From: Alkalicaulis satelles
GTDB taxonomy: Bacteria > Pseudomonadota > Alphaproteobacteria > Caulobacterales > Maricaulaceae
DNA: 64,000 nt
Direction: 5' to 3'
NCBI RefSeq assembly: GCF_008630495.1
Contig: NZ_VWOJ01000001.1
Span: 1 to 64,000 of the forward strand
Within the stretch, counting starts at the first letter, position 1, and every line of letters begins with the position of its first letter. The notes below the pieces were generated by a model that did not search any database, was not told the origin of the DNA, and saw nothing but the letters and a program-made list of their open reading frames with translations. Of the stretch, positions 34,943-47,116 are shown piece by piece. Position numbers and translations under genes: made by a program.

Positions 34943-37900
34943 AGGCGAATGATGATGCGCGCGGTATGACGCACGAAGTCGTCACGAATATCGGCGTCAT
35001 AGCCGAAGGTGAAGGTCGAATAGTTCGACCCTGCCGACAGCCCGAAGCCCAGGAGCACGCCTGATCCCGGCACGGCGCGCGGGTTCAGGATGAACGGCGC
35101 GCCGTCCGGTCCGAAACGCGCCACGGTTTCAGGCGTATTGCTGGAGAACTCTCCGCGATAGCCGACGCGCAGAGAGGGCAGCCACCAGGAGGTGTCATTG
35201 CCGAAGCGGCGCGCTGCGGTGAGGGTGGCCGCGCCCAGGAGCGTGGAGGAATCGCGATCCTCGATATAGAGGGCCAGCGGCGCGCTGGCGTCGGCATTGA
35301 TGCCGTCCGTGGTCTCGTTATAGGCGCTCTCGAACAAGGTCAGATAGGTCAGGGTGGCTTCCGGACGGATCAGCCAGCGCCCGTGATTGAAGTCGCGGCC
35401 CACACGGCCCGAGGCGGTGAAGTGCCAGCCGCTCCAGTCAGCCAGCGTCATGGCGCTGAAATCCTGGATGCGGATGGTCCGCTCTGTTTCGAAGCGGTCA
35501 AAGCCCACGCCCATGGAGCCGGAGACGTCCACGCCGCCCAGATCCATGCCGAAATACGCGCCCAACTGGCCGGTCAGGGCCACCATGGGATCGTTGAAGC
35601 CCTCATGCCGGCGCACGTCGCTGGCCGAGCCCGACACGCTGAGGCCTACCGCGTAGAACGGGCCCCAGGGGATGTCGACGCCGGCCGCCAGGCCGATGCC
35701 CTGGCCCCGATAGCCCGGATCGCGGGTGATGCCGCCTGCGCGGTCGATGAAATAGGCGAATTCCTGCACCCACACGCCCGCCAGCTGGTCCGGCGCGCGC
35801 CGGGCGTTCTCCAGCCGGGCGGCCAGCGCGCCAGCCGTGGCGTCATTGGACGCCAGCGCAAACTCGATGGCGCTGCCCACATAATCGGGCAGAAGCTGGT
35901 CATAGGCGCCGAAAAACTCGCTTTGCGTACTCAGGCTGGCAATGGCCTGGTTCAGGCCGGTCACCGCGTCAAACACGGCCAGCGCCTCGTTATAGGCGGC
36001 GGAGCGGTTAGCGTCGAAGCCCAGCTCGTCCGCCGTCTTGCGCTCCAGCGTCAGGATCAGGGAGTTGGGGTCGTTTTCATCGCGCCGGACCCGGGCGTTA
36101 TAAATATACGGCGCATCCTGAATGCTCAGGATTTCGTTTTCATCGTCAATCACCAGGGACTGGGCGGTGATCAGCTGGAAGTCGCGCCCCGAGCCTACCA
36201 GCTGGGACAGGCTGATCGACAGGTCGGACCCTTCCAGGAAGGATATCTCGCCGCTGGCATTGATGAAGGTCTGGGTGCGGTCGTCAGACTCAATGCGCAG
36301 ATCGAGCACGCCGCCATTGTGGAAGATCGCGTTGGTCAGCTCCACCGTGTCGGTGCCGGTCAGGGTGATGCGCCCGTCCGTCACCGAGACATCCAGATCG
36401 CCCGAGCTGTTGGAAATCGAGCCGGTCATGCGCGCGCCATTGATGATCAGCGTGTCGTTGCCGCCTCCAAAAGCGATATTGCCCAGCAATTGGCCCGAGA
36501 GCAGCTCGATGGTGTCGTCCCCGTCGCCCAGGAGCACATCGCCGACAATAGCGGCGTTCAGATTGGCGACCGGCTCGCCTTCATCATCAACCGGGGCTGT
36601 CTGACGAATAATCAGGCCATTATGGTGATTACGCGCGTCGATGGCGATGGTCTCAACGCTGGCGCCCTCCACCAGATCGATCGCCTGGGCTGATATCACG
36701 CCGGAATTGTCGATGCGTTCAAGCGAGCCGGTATTGACCGTGATGGCGGTCGCCGCCGTGCCGCCGCGCTCCACGCGCGCTATGATGGAGCCGCGCTCAT
36801 TGAGGATGCGCCGGATCTGGGACTCCTCGTCCAGCACCAGGGCGAAGGCGCGACCCTCGCCATGGTCGTCATCGGCGAAGCCGTCATCTTCAAAACCCAG
36901 AAGGGCCGAGGCGCGCACCTCCCCCCCGCGGTTATGGAAGGTGTCCATCTGGGCGCCGGCGCCGACATGCAGGCCGATGGCGTCGGCGTCATAGGCCAGC
37001 GCATCAATGGAGCCGGTGTTCAGGAAGCCGTCCTCGGTCAGGATCACCGCGCGCATATCGCCGTTCACGTCGCGCCCGGCGATCAGGAAGGCGGTGGCGT
37101 TCTTGCCGTCAAAAATCCCGCGCGCGGCCACCGTGCCGCGATTGACCACGCTATAGCCCAGCGCCTCCTCGACGGCGTCCTCGTCCTGTTCGCTTTCGGG
37201 CAGGCCGTAATTGGGCGGCAGCACAGCCTCCCCGATCACCTGGTCTTCGCTGGCGCCTTCACCCGGCCGTATCTCCACCCCGGCGCCCCCGCCGCTGATG
37301 CTGGCGATGGAGCCGCTGGAGGCGATAAACACGCCGTTCTGCACCGAACCGGCGATCAGAACGGCCGCGCCGGAATCAATATCGTCCTCACCGGCGGTAA
37401 GATTTTCGAAGATGGCTTGGGCCACGCGGCCTTGTACGCGGTAGCCGCTGACCTCGATCTGACCGGTCAGGCGCACGCCGCCGCCCACATCGCCCTGAAG
37501 CGAAACGCCATGGCCCTCCGGGACCTGGGCGGAGATGCGCGACACTTCCACATCGCCGCTGACATCGCCTTCCACCGAGACGCCGATAGAGCGCTCGCCG
37601 CGGATAGTTATCTGGCCAGCCAGAAGCATGTCACCGTCCACATCGGTCACGCTGCGCACGCCGAAGCTGTCCTGGCCCACCACTTCGATGCGGCTGGCGG
37701 GCAGGGCGGTGATTGAACCGGTAACCGGGTCCTGGCCTGCAACGGGATTGAAATCGCCGTCCACGGTCCCGATCAGAATGCCGGTCTTGTTGCGGTCTTC
37801 GGCGAAGGGGCCTCTGGGAACGCCGTCCTCATTTTCATCTTCCGGCTCGAAACTGTCGCCCAGCACAATGGCGCCGCCATGGCTGACGCCGCCCTCCACG

Positions 37901-38175
37901 CCCGGATCAACCTGGATGCCGATCGCACCGTCCTCGTCGGTGATCTCGATGCGCGAGCCCACTTCAGTGGTGACGGTGTTGTCCGAATTGACCCGCACCG
38001 CCGGCCCGGATTGCCCCGTCAGGGTCACCCGGCCGTTCTGGGCGATGACGATATTGCCCGCGCTTGCCGTGTTGATCGGGCTGGTGCGCTCGTCCTCGAT
38101 GCGTGTTTCTTCGGCGATAGCCGGGGCGGCGGCGAGCGCCAGGGTCGAAGCGGCGGCGAGAAGGCTGCGGCGCAT
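34933..38175 (-). CDS. Autotransporter with beta-helix passenger and outer-membrane barrel
   Basis: 1080 residues. Signal peptide (MRRSLLAAASTLALAAAPAIA). A passenger of about 700 residues is rich in Gly, Asp, Val and Ile with repeated short strands (SGDVEVSRI, GGVRLTG, DTIELLSGQLLGNIAFGGGNDTLIINGA), typical of a right-handed beta-helix. The last 270 residues are an autotransporter barrel (LAGVWVQEFAYFIDRAGG onward) ending in the expected terminal phenylalanine (IIIRLAF). It is probably surface-exposed or secreted; adhesion is a guess. GGAG lies about 10 bases before the ATG. A terminator overlaps its stop codon. Confidence 0.88.
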   Translation of the reverse strand: MRRSLLAAASTLALAAAPAIAEETRIEDERTSPINTASAGNIVIAQNGRVTLTGQSGPAVRVNSDNTVTTEVGSRIEITDEDGAIGIQVDPGVEGGVSHGGAIVLGDSFEPEDENEDGVPRGPFAEDRNKTGILIGTVDGDFNPVAGQDPVTGSITALPASRIEVVGQDSFGVRSVTDVDGDMLLAGQITIRGERSIGVSVEGDVSGDVEVSRISAQVPEGHGVSLQGDVGGGVRLTGQIEVSGYRVQGRVAQAIFENLTAGEDDIDSGAAVLIAGSVQNGVFIASSGSIASISGGGAGVEIRPGEGASEDQVIGEAVLPPNYGLPESEQDEDAVEEALGYSVVNRGTVAARGIFDGKNATAFLIAGRDVNGDMRAVILTEDGFLNTGSIDALAYDADAIGLHVGAGAQMDTFHNRGGEVRASALLGFEDDGFADDDHGEGRAFALVLDEESQIRRILNERGSIIARVERGGTAATAITVNTGSLERIDNSGVISAQAIDLVEGASVETIAIDARNHHNGLIIRQTAPVDDEGEPVANLNAAIVGDVLLGDGDDTIELLSGQLLGNIAFGGGNDTLIINGARMTGSISNSSGDLDVSVTDGRITLTGTDTVELTNAIFHNGGVLDLRIESDDRTQTFINASGEISFLEGSDLSISLSQLVGSGRDFQLITAQSLVIDDENEILSIQDAPYIYNARVRRDENDPNSLILTLERKTADELGFDANRSAAYNEALAVFDAVTGLNQAIASLSTQSEFFGAYDQLLPDYVGSAIEFALASNDATAGALAARLENARRAPDQLAGVWVQEFAYFIDRAGGITRDPGYRGQGIGLAAGVDIPWGPFYAVGLSVSGSASDVRRHEGFNDPMVALTGQLGAYFGMDLGGVDVSGSMGVGFDRFETERTIRIQDFSAMTLADWSGWHFTASGRVGRDFNHGRWLIRPEATLTYLTLFESAYNETTDGINADASAPLALYIEDRDSSTLLGAATLTAARRFGNDTSWWLPSLRVGYRGEFSSNTPETVARFGPDGAPFILNPRAVPGSGVLLGFGLSAGSNYSTFTFGYDADIRDDFVRHTARIIIRLAF

Positions 38176-38304
38176 GCGTCGTAACTCCGGTCAGATCGCC
38201 CGACATCGTGCAGGCGCGGGATTTCAATTCAAGTGTCTAGCCCATGACCTGGCGCACGTCGACACCGCAGTCAGGCTGATGGCGCCCAGCCGGGCGCGCA
38301 TGTG

Positions 38305-38345
38305 GCAAAAAACAAACGGCCGGCCCGGATGATCCGGACCGGCCG
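38305..38345 (-). terminator. Rho-independent terminator of glnA
   Basis: On the minus strand a 13-bp stem (CGGCCGGTCCGGA / TCCGGGCCGGCCG, one U-G pair, loop TCA) is followed by TTTGTTTTTT. It lies 32 bases after the glnA stop and is the strongest intrinsic terminator in the window. Confidence 0.9.
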
Positions 38346-38376
38346 CTGGCGTTCGCCAAACCCGGCGCGTGACGCG

Positions 38377-39780
38377 TCAGACCTTGTAGTAGAGTTCGAA
38401 CTCCACCGGGTGGGGGTGATGCTCGATGCGGGTCACCTCTTCCATTTTCAGATCGATATAGGCGTCGATCTGGTCGTCATCGAACACCCCGCCCTTCTTC
38501 AGGAAGGCGCGGTCGGCATCGAGCGATTCCATCGCCTCGCGCAGCGAGCGGCAGACGGTGGGGATGTCCTTGAGCTCTTCAGGCGGCAGGTCGTAGAGAT
38601 CCTTGTCCATGGCCTCGCCGGGATGGATGCGGTTCTCGATGCCGTCCAGGCCCGCCATCAAAAGCGCGGCGAAGGTCAGGTAGGGATTGCCCGCCGCGTC
38701 GGGGAAGCGCGTCTCGATGCGCTTGGCCTTGGGCGAGGTGACGTGCGGGATGCGGATCGAGGCCGAGCGGTTGCGCGCCGAATAGGCCAGCAGCACCGGC
38801 GCCTCGAAGCCCGGCACCAGACGCTTGTAGGAGTTGGTCGAGGCGTTGGCGAAGGCGTTGATGGCGCGCGCATGCTTGATGATGCCGCCGATATAATACA
38901 GGCACATGTCCGACAGGTCGGCGTATTTGTCGCCGGCGAAGAGCGGCTGGCCGCCTTTCCAGATCGACTGGTGCACATGCATGCCCGAACCGTTGTCGGC
39001 ATAGACCGGCTTGGGCATGAAGGTGGCCGTCTTGCCATAGGCGGCGGCCACGTTGTGGACCACATACTTGTAGAGCTGCATGCGGTCGGCCATGGCGGTC
39101 AGGGTGGAGAACTTCATGCCCAGCTCATGCTGGGACGGCGCCACTTCGTGGTGATGCTTCTCGGGCTCAAGGCCGAGCTCCTTCATCACGGTGAGCATTT
39201 CCGAGCGCATGTCCTGCAAGGAGTCGATCGGCGGCACCGGGAAATAGCCGCCCTTGGGTCCCGGACGGTGACCCAGATTGCCGCCTTCATACTTCTTGGC
39301 GGAATTATAGGGCCCTTCTTCGGAGTCCAGGACATAGCCGGTATCGTTCTGCTTCACGCTCCAGCGCACATCGTCAAAGACGAAGAATTCGGCTTCCGGG
39401 CCGAAATAGGCGGTGTCGCCAATGCCAGAGGCGGCCAGGAATTTCTCGGCCTTCTTGGCGGTGGTGCGCGGGTCGCGGCTATAGGCTTCGCCCGTGGACG
39501 GATCGAGCACGTCGCAGATGATGTTCAGCGTGGTCTGCTGGAAGAACGGGTCGATATGGGCGGTGTCCACGTCCGGCTTCAGATTCATGTCGGACTCGTT
39601 GATGGCTTTCCAGCCGCTCACCGAGGAGCCGTCGAACATCTGGCCGTCTTCGAAGAAATCCTCGTCAACCATGTCGGTGTGGAAGGTGACGTGCTGCAGC
39701 TTGCCACGCGGGTCGGTGAAGCGCAGGTCGACATACTCGACGTCGTTTTCCTTGATCAGTTTCAGGATCTTGTCAGACAT
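38377..39780 (-). CDS. glnA: Glutamine synthetase, type I
   Basis: 467 residues. Makes glutamine from glutamate, ammonia and ATP as a cytoplasmic dodecamer. Landmarks: [17 protein letters not shown] near 49-65, [21 protein letters not shown] in the ATP site, and the adenylylation tyrosine Y396 in [10 protein letters not shown] (E. coli Y397). The last residues EFELYYKV are conserved. It follows glnB by 48 bp on the same strand, the classic alphaproteobacterial glnBA arrangement. Activity should be tuned by PII-controlled adenylylation. A strong terminator follows. Confidence 0.98.
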   Translation of the reverse strand: MSDKILKLIKENDVEYVDLRFTDPRGKLQHVTFHTDMVDEDFFEDGQMFDGSSVSGWKAINESDMNLKPDVDTAHIDPFFQQTTLNIICDVLDPSTGEAYSRDPRTTAKKAEKFLAASGIGDTAYFGPEAEFFVFDDVRWSVKQNDTGYVLDSEEGPYNSAKKYEGGNLGHRPGPKGGYFPVPPIDSLQDMRSEMLTVMKELGLEPEKHHHEVAPSQHELGMKFSTLTAMADRMQLYKYVVHNVAAAYGKTATFMPKPVYADNGSGMHVHQSIWKGGQPLFAGDKYADLSDMCLYYIGGIIKHARAINAFANASTNSYKRLVPGFEAPVLLAYSARNRSASIRIPHVTSPKAKRIETRFPDAAGNPYLTFAALLMAGLDGIENRIHPGEAMDKDLYDLPPEELKDIPTVCRSLREAMESLDADRAFLKKGGVFDDDQIDAYIDLKMEEVTRIEHHPHPVEFELYYKV

Positions 39781-39828
39781 GGGTCAGGCTCCAGAGTTTG
39801 GGAATGGTCAGGGCGGGGCGGTGAGCCT

Positions 39829-40259
<431 letters not shown>

Positions 40260-40305
40260 CGCTTATGGGGCGCCCGTGCACGCTGATCGCGCAAAGGGCC
40301 ATGTC

Positions 40306-41811
40306 ATGAGAGTCCCTCACGCCCTCCTGACTCCGGACGCCATGGCGCGCGCGGATGCTTATGCAGTCTCGAAAGGCGTGTCGGGCGAGACGCTGATGGC
40401 GGCGGCGGGTGCGGCGATGGTCAGGGCGATTGAAGCGCGATGGGCGCCGCGGCCTGCGGCTGTGCTGTGCGGGCCAGGCAATAATGGCGGGGATGGCTGG
40501 GTGGCCGCGCGCCTGATGAAGAAATCCGGATGGCCGGTACAGGTATTCAGCGCCGTTCCGGTCACGGCGCTGAAAGGCGATGCGGCCTCGGCCGCGCGCG
40601 GCTGGACCGGGCGGGTGGAGGCGCTGGAGGCGTGTGATCCGGCCCGCTTTGCGCTGGTGGTGGACGCCCTGTTCGGCGCCGGGCTGTCGCGCCCGCTGGA
40701 GGGCGAGGCGGCGCGTCTGGCTGAAGCCTGCCGCGAAGGCCCGGTGGTGGTGAGCGCGGATGTGCCCAGCGGGCTCGACGGCGCTGCGGGCCGCGCTGAG
40801 GGCGCGGCGTTCAAGGCGGACCTCACTGTCACCTTCCACCGCCTCAAGCCCGGCCATGTGCTGCAGCCGGGACGGGTGCTGTGCGGGGAGATCGTCTGCG
40901 CCGATATCGGCATTCCCGATGGCTGGGAGGCTGAGGCCGCGCCGTGCGCGCAGCTCAACCATCCCGATCTGTGGCCGGTTCCGGGGCTGGAGCTGGAGGC
41001 TGAAACCCACAAGCACCGGCGCGGGCGGCTGACTATTCTGTCCGGCCCGGCTGGCTCAGGCGGTGCGGCGCAGCTGGCGGCGCGGGCCGGGCTTCTGGGC
41101 GGCGCCGGGTTCGTAACCCTCGCCCTGCCGTCAGACGCCGCGCCGGCCTCGGATCCGTTGCTGGTCAGCCGTCCTCTGGGGCAGGGGGATCTGGCCGCCC
41201 ATCTCTCTGACACGCGCGCAGACGCCGCCGTGATCGGGCCGGGCGCGGGGCTGCACGATGCGCTTAAAGTGCGTGTGGCGGCGGCGCTTGAACGCCGCAT
41301 CCCGCTGGTGCTGGATGCTGATGCGCTGACCGTCTTCGCCGATGCGCCAGAGGCGTTGTTCGCCCAATTGCATCCGCGCTGCGTGCTCACCCCCCATGCG
41401 GGCGAGTTTGCGCGCCTGTTTCCCGGTCTCGCTGAAGGCGCGCTCAACAAGATCGAGGCTGCGCGTGAGGCCGCGCGCCTGGCTCACGCCATCATTGTGT
41501 ACAAGGGACCCGATACCGTCATCGCTGCTCCAAACGGAGCTGTGAGGGTCAATGTCCACGCCAGCGCGCGCCTGGCCACAGCCGGAACCGGCGATGTGCT
41601 GGCCGGGCTCACCGGCGCCTTCCTCGCCCAGGGCGCAGCGCCCTTCGAGGCGGCCTGTGCGGCGGTGTGGCTGCACGGCGATGCGGGGCGGCGACTGGGG
41701 CCGGGCGCCACGGCGGGCGATGTGCTCGCGTGCCTGCCGCAAGCGCTGGCCGCCGAGCGGGACCGGCGCGCGCGCCAGCGCGCCCTGCAGCGCCTGACGG
41801 CGCAGCGGTAG
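40306..41811 (+). CDS. nnr: Bifunctional NAD(P)HX epimerase/dehydratase
   Basis: About 501 residues. The N-terminal YjeF_N epimerase domain has LMAAAGAAMVRAI and GPGNNGGDGWVAARLM. The C-terminal ADP/ATP-dependent dehydratase domain has HKHRRGRLTILSGP, IGPGAGL, VLTPHAGEFARLF, YKGPDTVIAAPNG and ATAGTGDVLAGL. Together they repair hydrated NADH and NADPH. The ATG at 40306 has AAAGGG seven bases upstream; a GTG 30 bases earlier is less likely. It is divergent from glnB. Confidence 0.95.
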   Translation: MRVPHALLTPDAMARADAYAVSKGVSGETLMAAAGAAMVRAIEARWAPRPAAVLCGPGNNGGDGWVAARLMKKSGWPVQVFSAVPVTALKGDAASAARGWTGRVEALEACDPARFALVVDALFGAGLSRPLEGEAARLAEACREGPVVVSADVPSGLDGAAGRAEGAAFKADLTVTFHRLKPGHVLQPGRVLCGEIVCADIGIPDGWEAEAAPCAQLNHPDLWPVPGLELEAETHKHRRGRLTILSGPAGSGGAAQLAARAGLLGGAGFVTLALPSDAAPASDPLLVSRPLGQGDLAAHLSDTRADAAVIGPGAGLHDALKVRVAAALERRIPLVLDADALTVFADAPEALFAQLHPRCVLTPHAGEFARLFPGLAEGALNKIEAAREAARLAHAIIVYKGPDTVIAAPNGAVRVNVHASARLATAGTGDVLAGLTGAFLAQGAAPFEAACAAVWLHGDAGRRLGPGATAGDVLACLPQALAAERDRRARQRALQRLTAQR

Positions 41812-41881
41812 CCGCGCGCGCCGGGTCATCGTATAGCTGGCGCAACCCTTGCCGCCTCATAAAGCTCTGAAAAAGCCCTCC

Positions 41882-44149
41882 ATGTCCGAAATTGAACGCC
41901 TGTCCCAGACCGATGAAGACGCGCTGGCCCTGCACCGGGCCGAGCCGGCGGGCAAGATCGCCCTGAAAGCCACCAAGCCCATGGCGACCCAGCGCGATCT
42001 GGCGCTGGCCTACAGCCCTGGCGTGGCCGCGCCCGTGCGCGCCATCGCCGCCGATCCGGACGCGGTCTACGACTACACCTCCAAGGGCAATACGGTGGCT
42101 GTGGTCTCCAACGGCACGGCCATTCTGGGCCTGGGCGATCTGGGCCCCGCCGCCTCCAAGCCGGTAATGGAAGGCAAGGCGGTGCTGTTCAAGCGCTTCG
42201 CCGATATCGACGCGTTCGATCTGGAGATCGCCTATACCGACCCGGACCGCTTCGTGGACTGCGTGGCCGGGTTCGGCGACACGTTCGGCGGCATCAATCT
42301 GGAAGACATCAAGAGCCCGGAATGCTTCGAGATCGAGACGCGCCTGCGCGAACAGCTCGACATTCCGGTCTTTCATGACGACCAGCACGGCACGGCCATC
42401 ATCGCGGCGGCGGGCCTGATGAACGCCTGCCATCTCACCGGGCGTAAGCTGGAAGAGGTGCGCGTGGTGCTGGTCGGCGCGGGCGCAGCGGGCCTGTCCG
42501 TGCTTGAACTGATCAAGTCGCTGGGCGTCCAGGACGACAATGTCACCATTATCGACCTCAAGGGCGTGGTGCACGCTGATCGCAATGATCTGCACGACAA
42601 GCTGCGCCGCCATGCGCGCAAGACCCATCTGCGCACGCTGGACGAGGCCATGGCTGACGCCCATGTGATGCTGGGCCTGTCGGCAGGCGGCATTGTCACG
42701 CCCGCCATGGTCAAATCCATGGCCGCCGACCCGGTCATCTTCGCCATGGCCAACCCGACGCCGGAAATCATGCCCGACGCGGTCAAGGCGGTGCGTTCGG
42801 ACGCCATCATCGCCACGGGCCGGTCCGACTTCCCCAATCAGGTCAATAATGTGTTGGGCTTCCCCTATATATTCCGTGGCGCGCTGGACGTGCGCGCCAA
42901 GACCATCAATGAGGAGATGAAGCTCGCCGCCGCCCATGCGCTGGCTGATCTGGCCCGTCAGGACGTGCCCGACGAGGTGGCCGCGGCCAACAAGTCGGGC
43001 GCGCTGAAATTCGGGCGCGACTACATCATTCCCTCGCCCTTCGACCCACGCCTGATCAGCTTCGTGCCGCCCTATGTGGCGCGCGCGGCGGTGGACTCAG
43101 GCGTGGCGCGCATTGCGCTGAAAGACCCCCAGGATTATGGACGGCGCCTGGCCCGCCGGCTCGATCCCACCGCCGCCCTGCAGCAGCGCGTCACCGCCTC
43201 CATCCGCGGCACGGGCAAGCGCATCGTGTTCGCCGAAGGCGAGGAGCCCAGCGTCATCCGCGCCGCCCACGCCTTCCAGTCCCAGGGTCTGGGCCAGGCC
43301 GTGCTGGTGGCGCGCGACGATATCGCCCGGCGCAATATGCGCGAGCTGGGCCTGCCCGAGGACGAGCTGGATATCTGCAACGCCCGGCTTTCGGACCGCA
43401 ATGCGGACTATGCCGACTGGCTCTATGACCGCCTGCAGCGCCGGGGCTATCTGCGCCGCGACGTGCAGCGCCTGGTCAATAATGACCGCAACGTGTTTTC
43501 CGCCTGCATGCTCAAATTCGGCGATGCGGACGGCATGGTGACCGGCGTCACGCGCCATTTCACCAACACCCTGTCCGACATCCGCCTGGTGCTGGACGCC
43601 GCGCCCGGCGGGCGGATCATCGGCCTGTCGGTGGCGCTGGCCAAAGGCCGTACGCTGGTGATCGCCGACACCAATGTCACCGAGTTCCCGGACGCCGAAG
43701 GCCTGGCCGAAATCGCCGAGGGCGCAGCCCACGCCGCCAGCCGGCTGGGCCTGTCGCCGCGCGTGGCCTTCCTGTCATACTCCACCTTTGGCAATCCGCC
43801 AGGCGAGCGCACCGCCAAGGTCCAGCGCGCGGTGGAAATCCTCACCGAGCGCGGCGTGACCTTCGAGTATGAAGGCGAGCTGGCCGCCGACATCGCCCTT
43901 AATCCGGACCATCACGAGGTCTATCCGTTCTCGCGCCTCACCGATGCGGCCAATGTGCTGGTCATGCCCGCCGTGCACTCGGCTTCCATCGCCACGCGCC
44001 TGCTCAAATCGGCGGGCGGGGCGACGGTGATCGAGGGCCTGCTGATCGGCCTGGAAAAATCGGTCCAGATCGCGCGCGTGGGCTCGCCCGTGTCCGACAT
44101 CGTCAATCTGGCGGGCATGGCCAGCTTTGATCTCAGCCAGCGCAGCTGA
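41882..44149 (+). CDS. maeB: NADP-dependent malic enzyme (malic enzyme/phosphotransacetylase-like fusion)
   Basis: 755 residues, the length of MaeB-type fusions. The malic enzyme part (1-430) has the [21 protein letters not shown] segment, DIDAFDLEI and [16 protein letters not shown], and a Rossmann fold [10 protein letters not shown]. The C-terminal 330 residues resemble phosphate acetyltransferase ([36 protein letters not shown]) and usually act as a regulatory module sensing acetyl-CoA rather than a catalyst. It decarboxylates malate to pyruvate and makes NADPH. The start at 41882 has only a weak ribosome-binding site. Confidence 0.95.
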   Translation: MSEIERLSQTDEDALALHRAEPAGKIALKATKPMATQRDLALAYSPGVAAPVRAIAADPDAVYDYTSKGNTVAVVSNGTAILGLGDLGPAASKPVMEGKAVLFKRFADIDAFDLEIAYTDPDRFVDCVAGFGDTFGGINLEDIKSPECFEIETRLREQLDIPVFHDDQHGTAIIAAAGLMNACHLTGRKLEEVRVVLVGAGAAGLSVLELIKSLGVQDDNVTIIDLKGVVHADRNDLHDKLRRHARKTHLRTLDEAMADAHVMLGLSAGGIVTPAMVKSMAADPVIFAMANPTPEIMPDAVKAVRSDAIIATGRSDFPNQVNNVLGFPYIFRGALDVRAKTINEEMKLAAAHALADLARQDVPDEVAAANKSGALKFGRDYIIPSPFDPRLISFVPPYVARAAVDSGVARIALKDPQDYGRRLARRLDPTAALQQRVTASIRGTGKRIVFAEGEEPSVIRAAHAFQSQGLGQAVLVARDDIARRNMRELGLPEDELDICNARLSDRNADYADWLYDRLQRRGYLRRDVQRLVNNDRNVFSACMLKFGDADGMVTGVTRHFTNTLSDIRLVLDAAPGGRIIGLSVALAKGRTLVIADTNVTEFPDAEGLAEIAEGAAHAASRLGLSPRVAFLSYSTFGNPPGERTAKVQRAVEILTERGVTFEYEGELAADIALNPDHHEVYPFSRLTDAANVLVMPAVHSASIATRLLKSAGGATVIEGLLIGLEKSVQIARVGSPVSDIVNLAGMASFDLSQRS

Positions 44150-45859
<1,710 letters not shown>

Positions 45860-45905
45860 GGGGGCTGAGCCTCCTTCCGACGTAATTCTGCCCTCCATTC
45901 CCCAT

Positions 45906-45977
45906 GCGTTTTCCCGTCGCAAGACGGGATCCAGACTCCGCGCTGCAAGTGGGCCCCGTCTTTCGACGGGGAAACGC
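45906..45977. repeat. REP-like paired palindromic element, copy 2
   Basis: Arms 45906-45934 and 45949-45977 are inverted copies with 25 of 29 positions matching and a 14-base spacer, the same geometry as at 18049-18120. Here the small hairpin stems are CCCGTC/GACGGG instead of CCCGGC/GCCGGG, so both sides of the stem changed together. It lies between pyrG and rpmF. Confidence 0.8.
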
Positions 45978-46133
45978 GGATTGAGGGGCCAGGCGTTCAG
46001 GTGATAGCCCCCACCGCACAGCGCCCATTGCCAGCCCGGTGCGAAACCGGTATAGCCCGCCGCTCATTGCCTGCGTGCGCTGTCAGGCCGCGCGCGCAAG
46101 ACCGGATCAGCTTTGAATTTGTAGGAGAGACCC

Positions 46134-46316
46134 ATGGCGGTCCCCAAGCGCAAAACCTCCCCGTCCAAGCGCAATATGCGCCGTGGCCACGACGCCATTG
46201 GCACCACGGCCTATATCGAGGACAAGGACACTGGCGAGCTGCGCCGTCCGCACCATGTCGACCTGAAGTCGGGCATGTATCGCGGCAAGCAGATTCTGAC
46301 GCCGAAAGAAGACTGA
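46134..46316 (+). CDS. rpmF: 50S ribosomal protein L32
   Basis: 60 residues, highly basic N-terminal half: [20 protein letters not shown] is the conserved bacL32 start, and the ending [14 protein letters not shown] is typical of alphaproteobacteria. There are no cysteine pairs, so this is the zinc-free form. GTAGGAGAG lies shortly before the ATG. A 274-bp upstream gap contains a REP-like element and presumably the promoter. It is followed by an intrinsic terminator at 46344. Confidence 0.97.
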   Translation: MAVPKRKTSPSKRNMRRGHDAIGTTAYIEDKDTGELRRPHHVDLKSGMYRGKQILTPKED

Positions 46317-46343
46317 TCTGTCCATAACGGACCGGTTTGAAAG

Positions 46344-46373
46344 CCCCTGCGCGAGCCATCGCGCGGGGGTTTT
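46344..46373 (+). terminator. Rho-independent terminator of rpmF
   Basis: CCCCTGCGCGA / TCGCGCGGGGG (11 bp with one U-G pair, loop GCCA) followed by TTTT, 27 bases after the rpmF stop. Confidence 0.85.
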
Positions 46374-46397
46374 GCGTTGGGCCGGGGAACAGTCTGG

Positions 46398-46772
46398 TCA
46401 GGCGCGGCGCAGCACGGCCTTCTCGCCGCAGCTCGGGCGGCGGATTTCCACGCTGACCAGGCCGGGCAGGACCGGGTCGAGTTTCTCGAACACCCAGCGT
46501 GCAATGGCTTCAAGCGAGGGATGCTCCAGCCCCTCCACCTCGTTGAGGAGGCGGTGATCCAGCTGGTCGCGCACCTTGGCGATCTGCGCGTCAATCTCCC
46601 AGAAATCGCGCACCATGCCGCTCTCGCTGGCGGGCGCGCCCGACAGGGTCACCGTGCCCGCGAAGGAATGGCCATGCATCCGCGAGAAGGGATGGGCGGC
46701 GTCCTTGTGGCTGAAATGGTGAGCGGCGTCGAAGGTGAAGTCCTTCGAGATTTCCAGTACGAATGCAGACAT
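46398..46772 (-). CDS. 6-pyruvoyl-tetrahydropterin synthase / QueD-like protein
   Basis: 124 residues of the T-fold PTPS/QueD family. Zinc histidines are H18 (DAAHHF) and H33/H35 (MHGHSF), and LDHRLLNE is the conserved Asp-His segment. In E. coli QueD the catalytic cysteine is four residues before HGH (CGRLHGH). Here that position is F29 (FSRMHGH), so the standard 6-carboxy-tetrahydropterin synthase mechanism is not available unless another residue substitutes. It may be a diverged paralogue. The start at 46772 has AGGAAG upstream. No other queuosine genes are in the window. Confidence 0.8.
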   Translation of the reverse strand: MSAFVLEISKDFTFDAAHHFSHKDAAHPFSRMHGHSFAGTVTLSGAPASESGMVRDFWEIDAQIAKVRDQLDHRLLNEVEGLEHPSLEAIARWVFEKLDPVLPGLVSVEIRRPSCGEKAVLRRA

Positions 46773-46861
46773 GGCTTCCTGACCTGAGCGTGGCGGGCCA
46801 TATACACGAAAGGCGCAGCTCATGGGAACCGCGCCGCGCTGCTGATTGCGAGAGCCCTGTC

Positions 46862-47059
46862 ATGAACGACAAACCGACCCGCAAGCCGGTCACTCCGGTC
46901 ACCGTCCTGATCTGGGCGCTGCCCGTGCTGGGCGGGCTGGCTGTGATGGCGCTGGCCTTTGCGCGCGGCTGGGAGCCGTGGTTCGGCTATGGCGCTGTCA
47001 TCGCCGGGGTTCTGGGCGCGGTGATGCTGGCCAGCGAGCATTTCGGGGTGAGCGGTTAA
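46862..47059 (+). CDS. Small two-helix membrane protein
   Basis: 65 residues with two predicted membrane helices (about 13-32 and 40-58) joined by RGWEPW. I know no family name for it. The ATG at 46862 is 57 bp before the rarA start and both are plus strand, so it may be co-transcribed with rarA. The ribosome-binding site GCGAGAG is weak. The call rests mainly on the hydropathy pattern and the clean open frame. Confidence 0.5.
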   Translation: MNDKPTRKPVTPVTVLIWALPVLGGLAVMALAFARGWEPWFGYGAVIAGVLGAVMLASEHFGVSG

Positions 47060-47116
47060 CGAGCATATGCGCGCGCCGTCTTGGCGCCGGGCGTTCGCGC
47101 GCCCAGTCTTGCGCCC

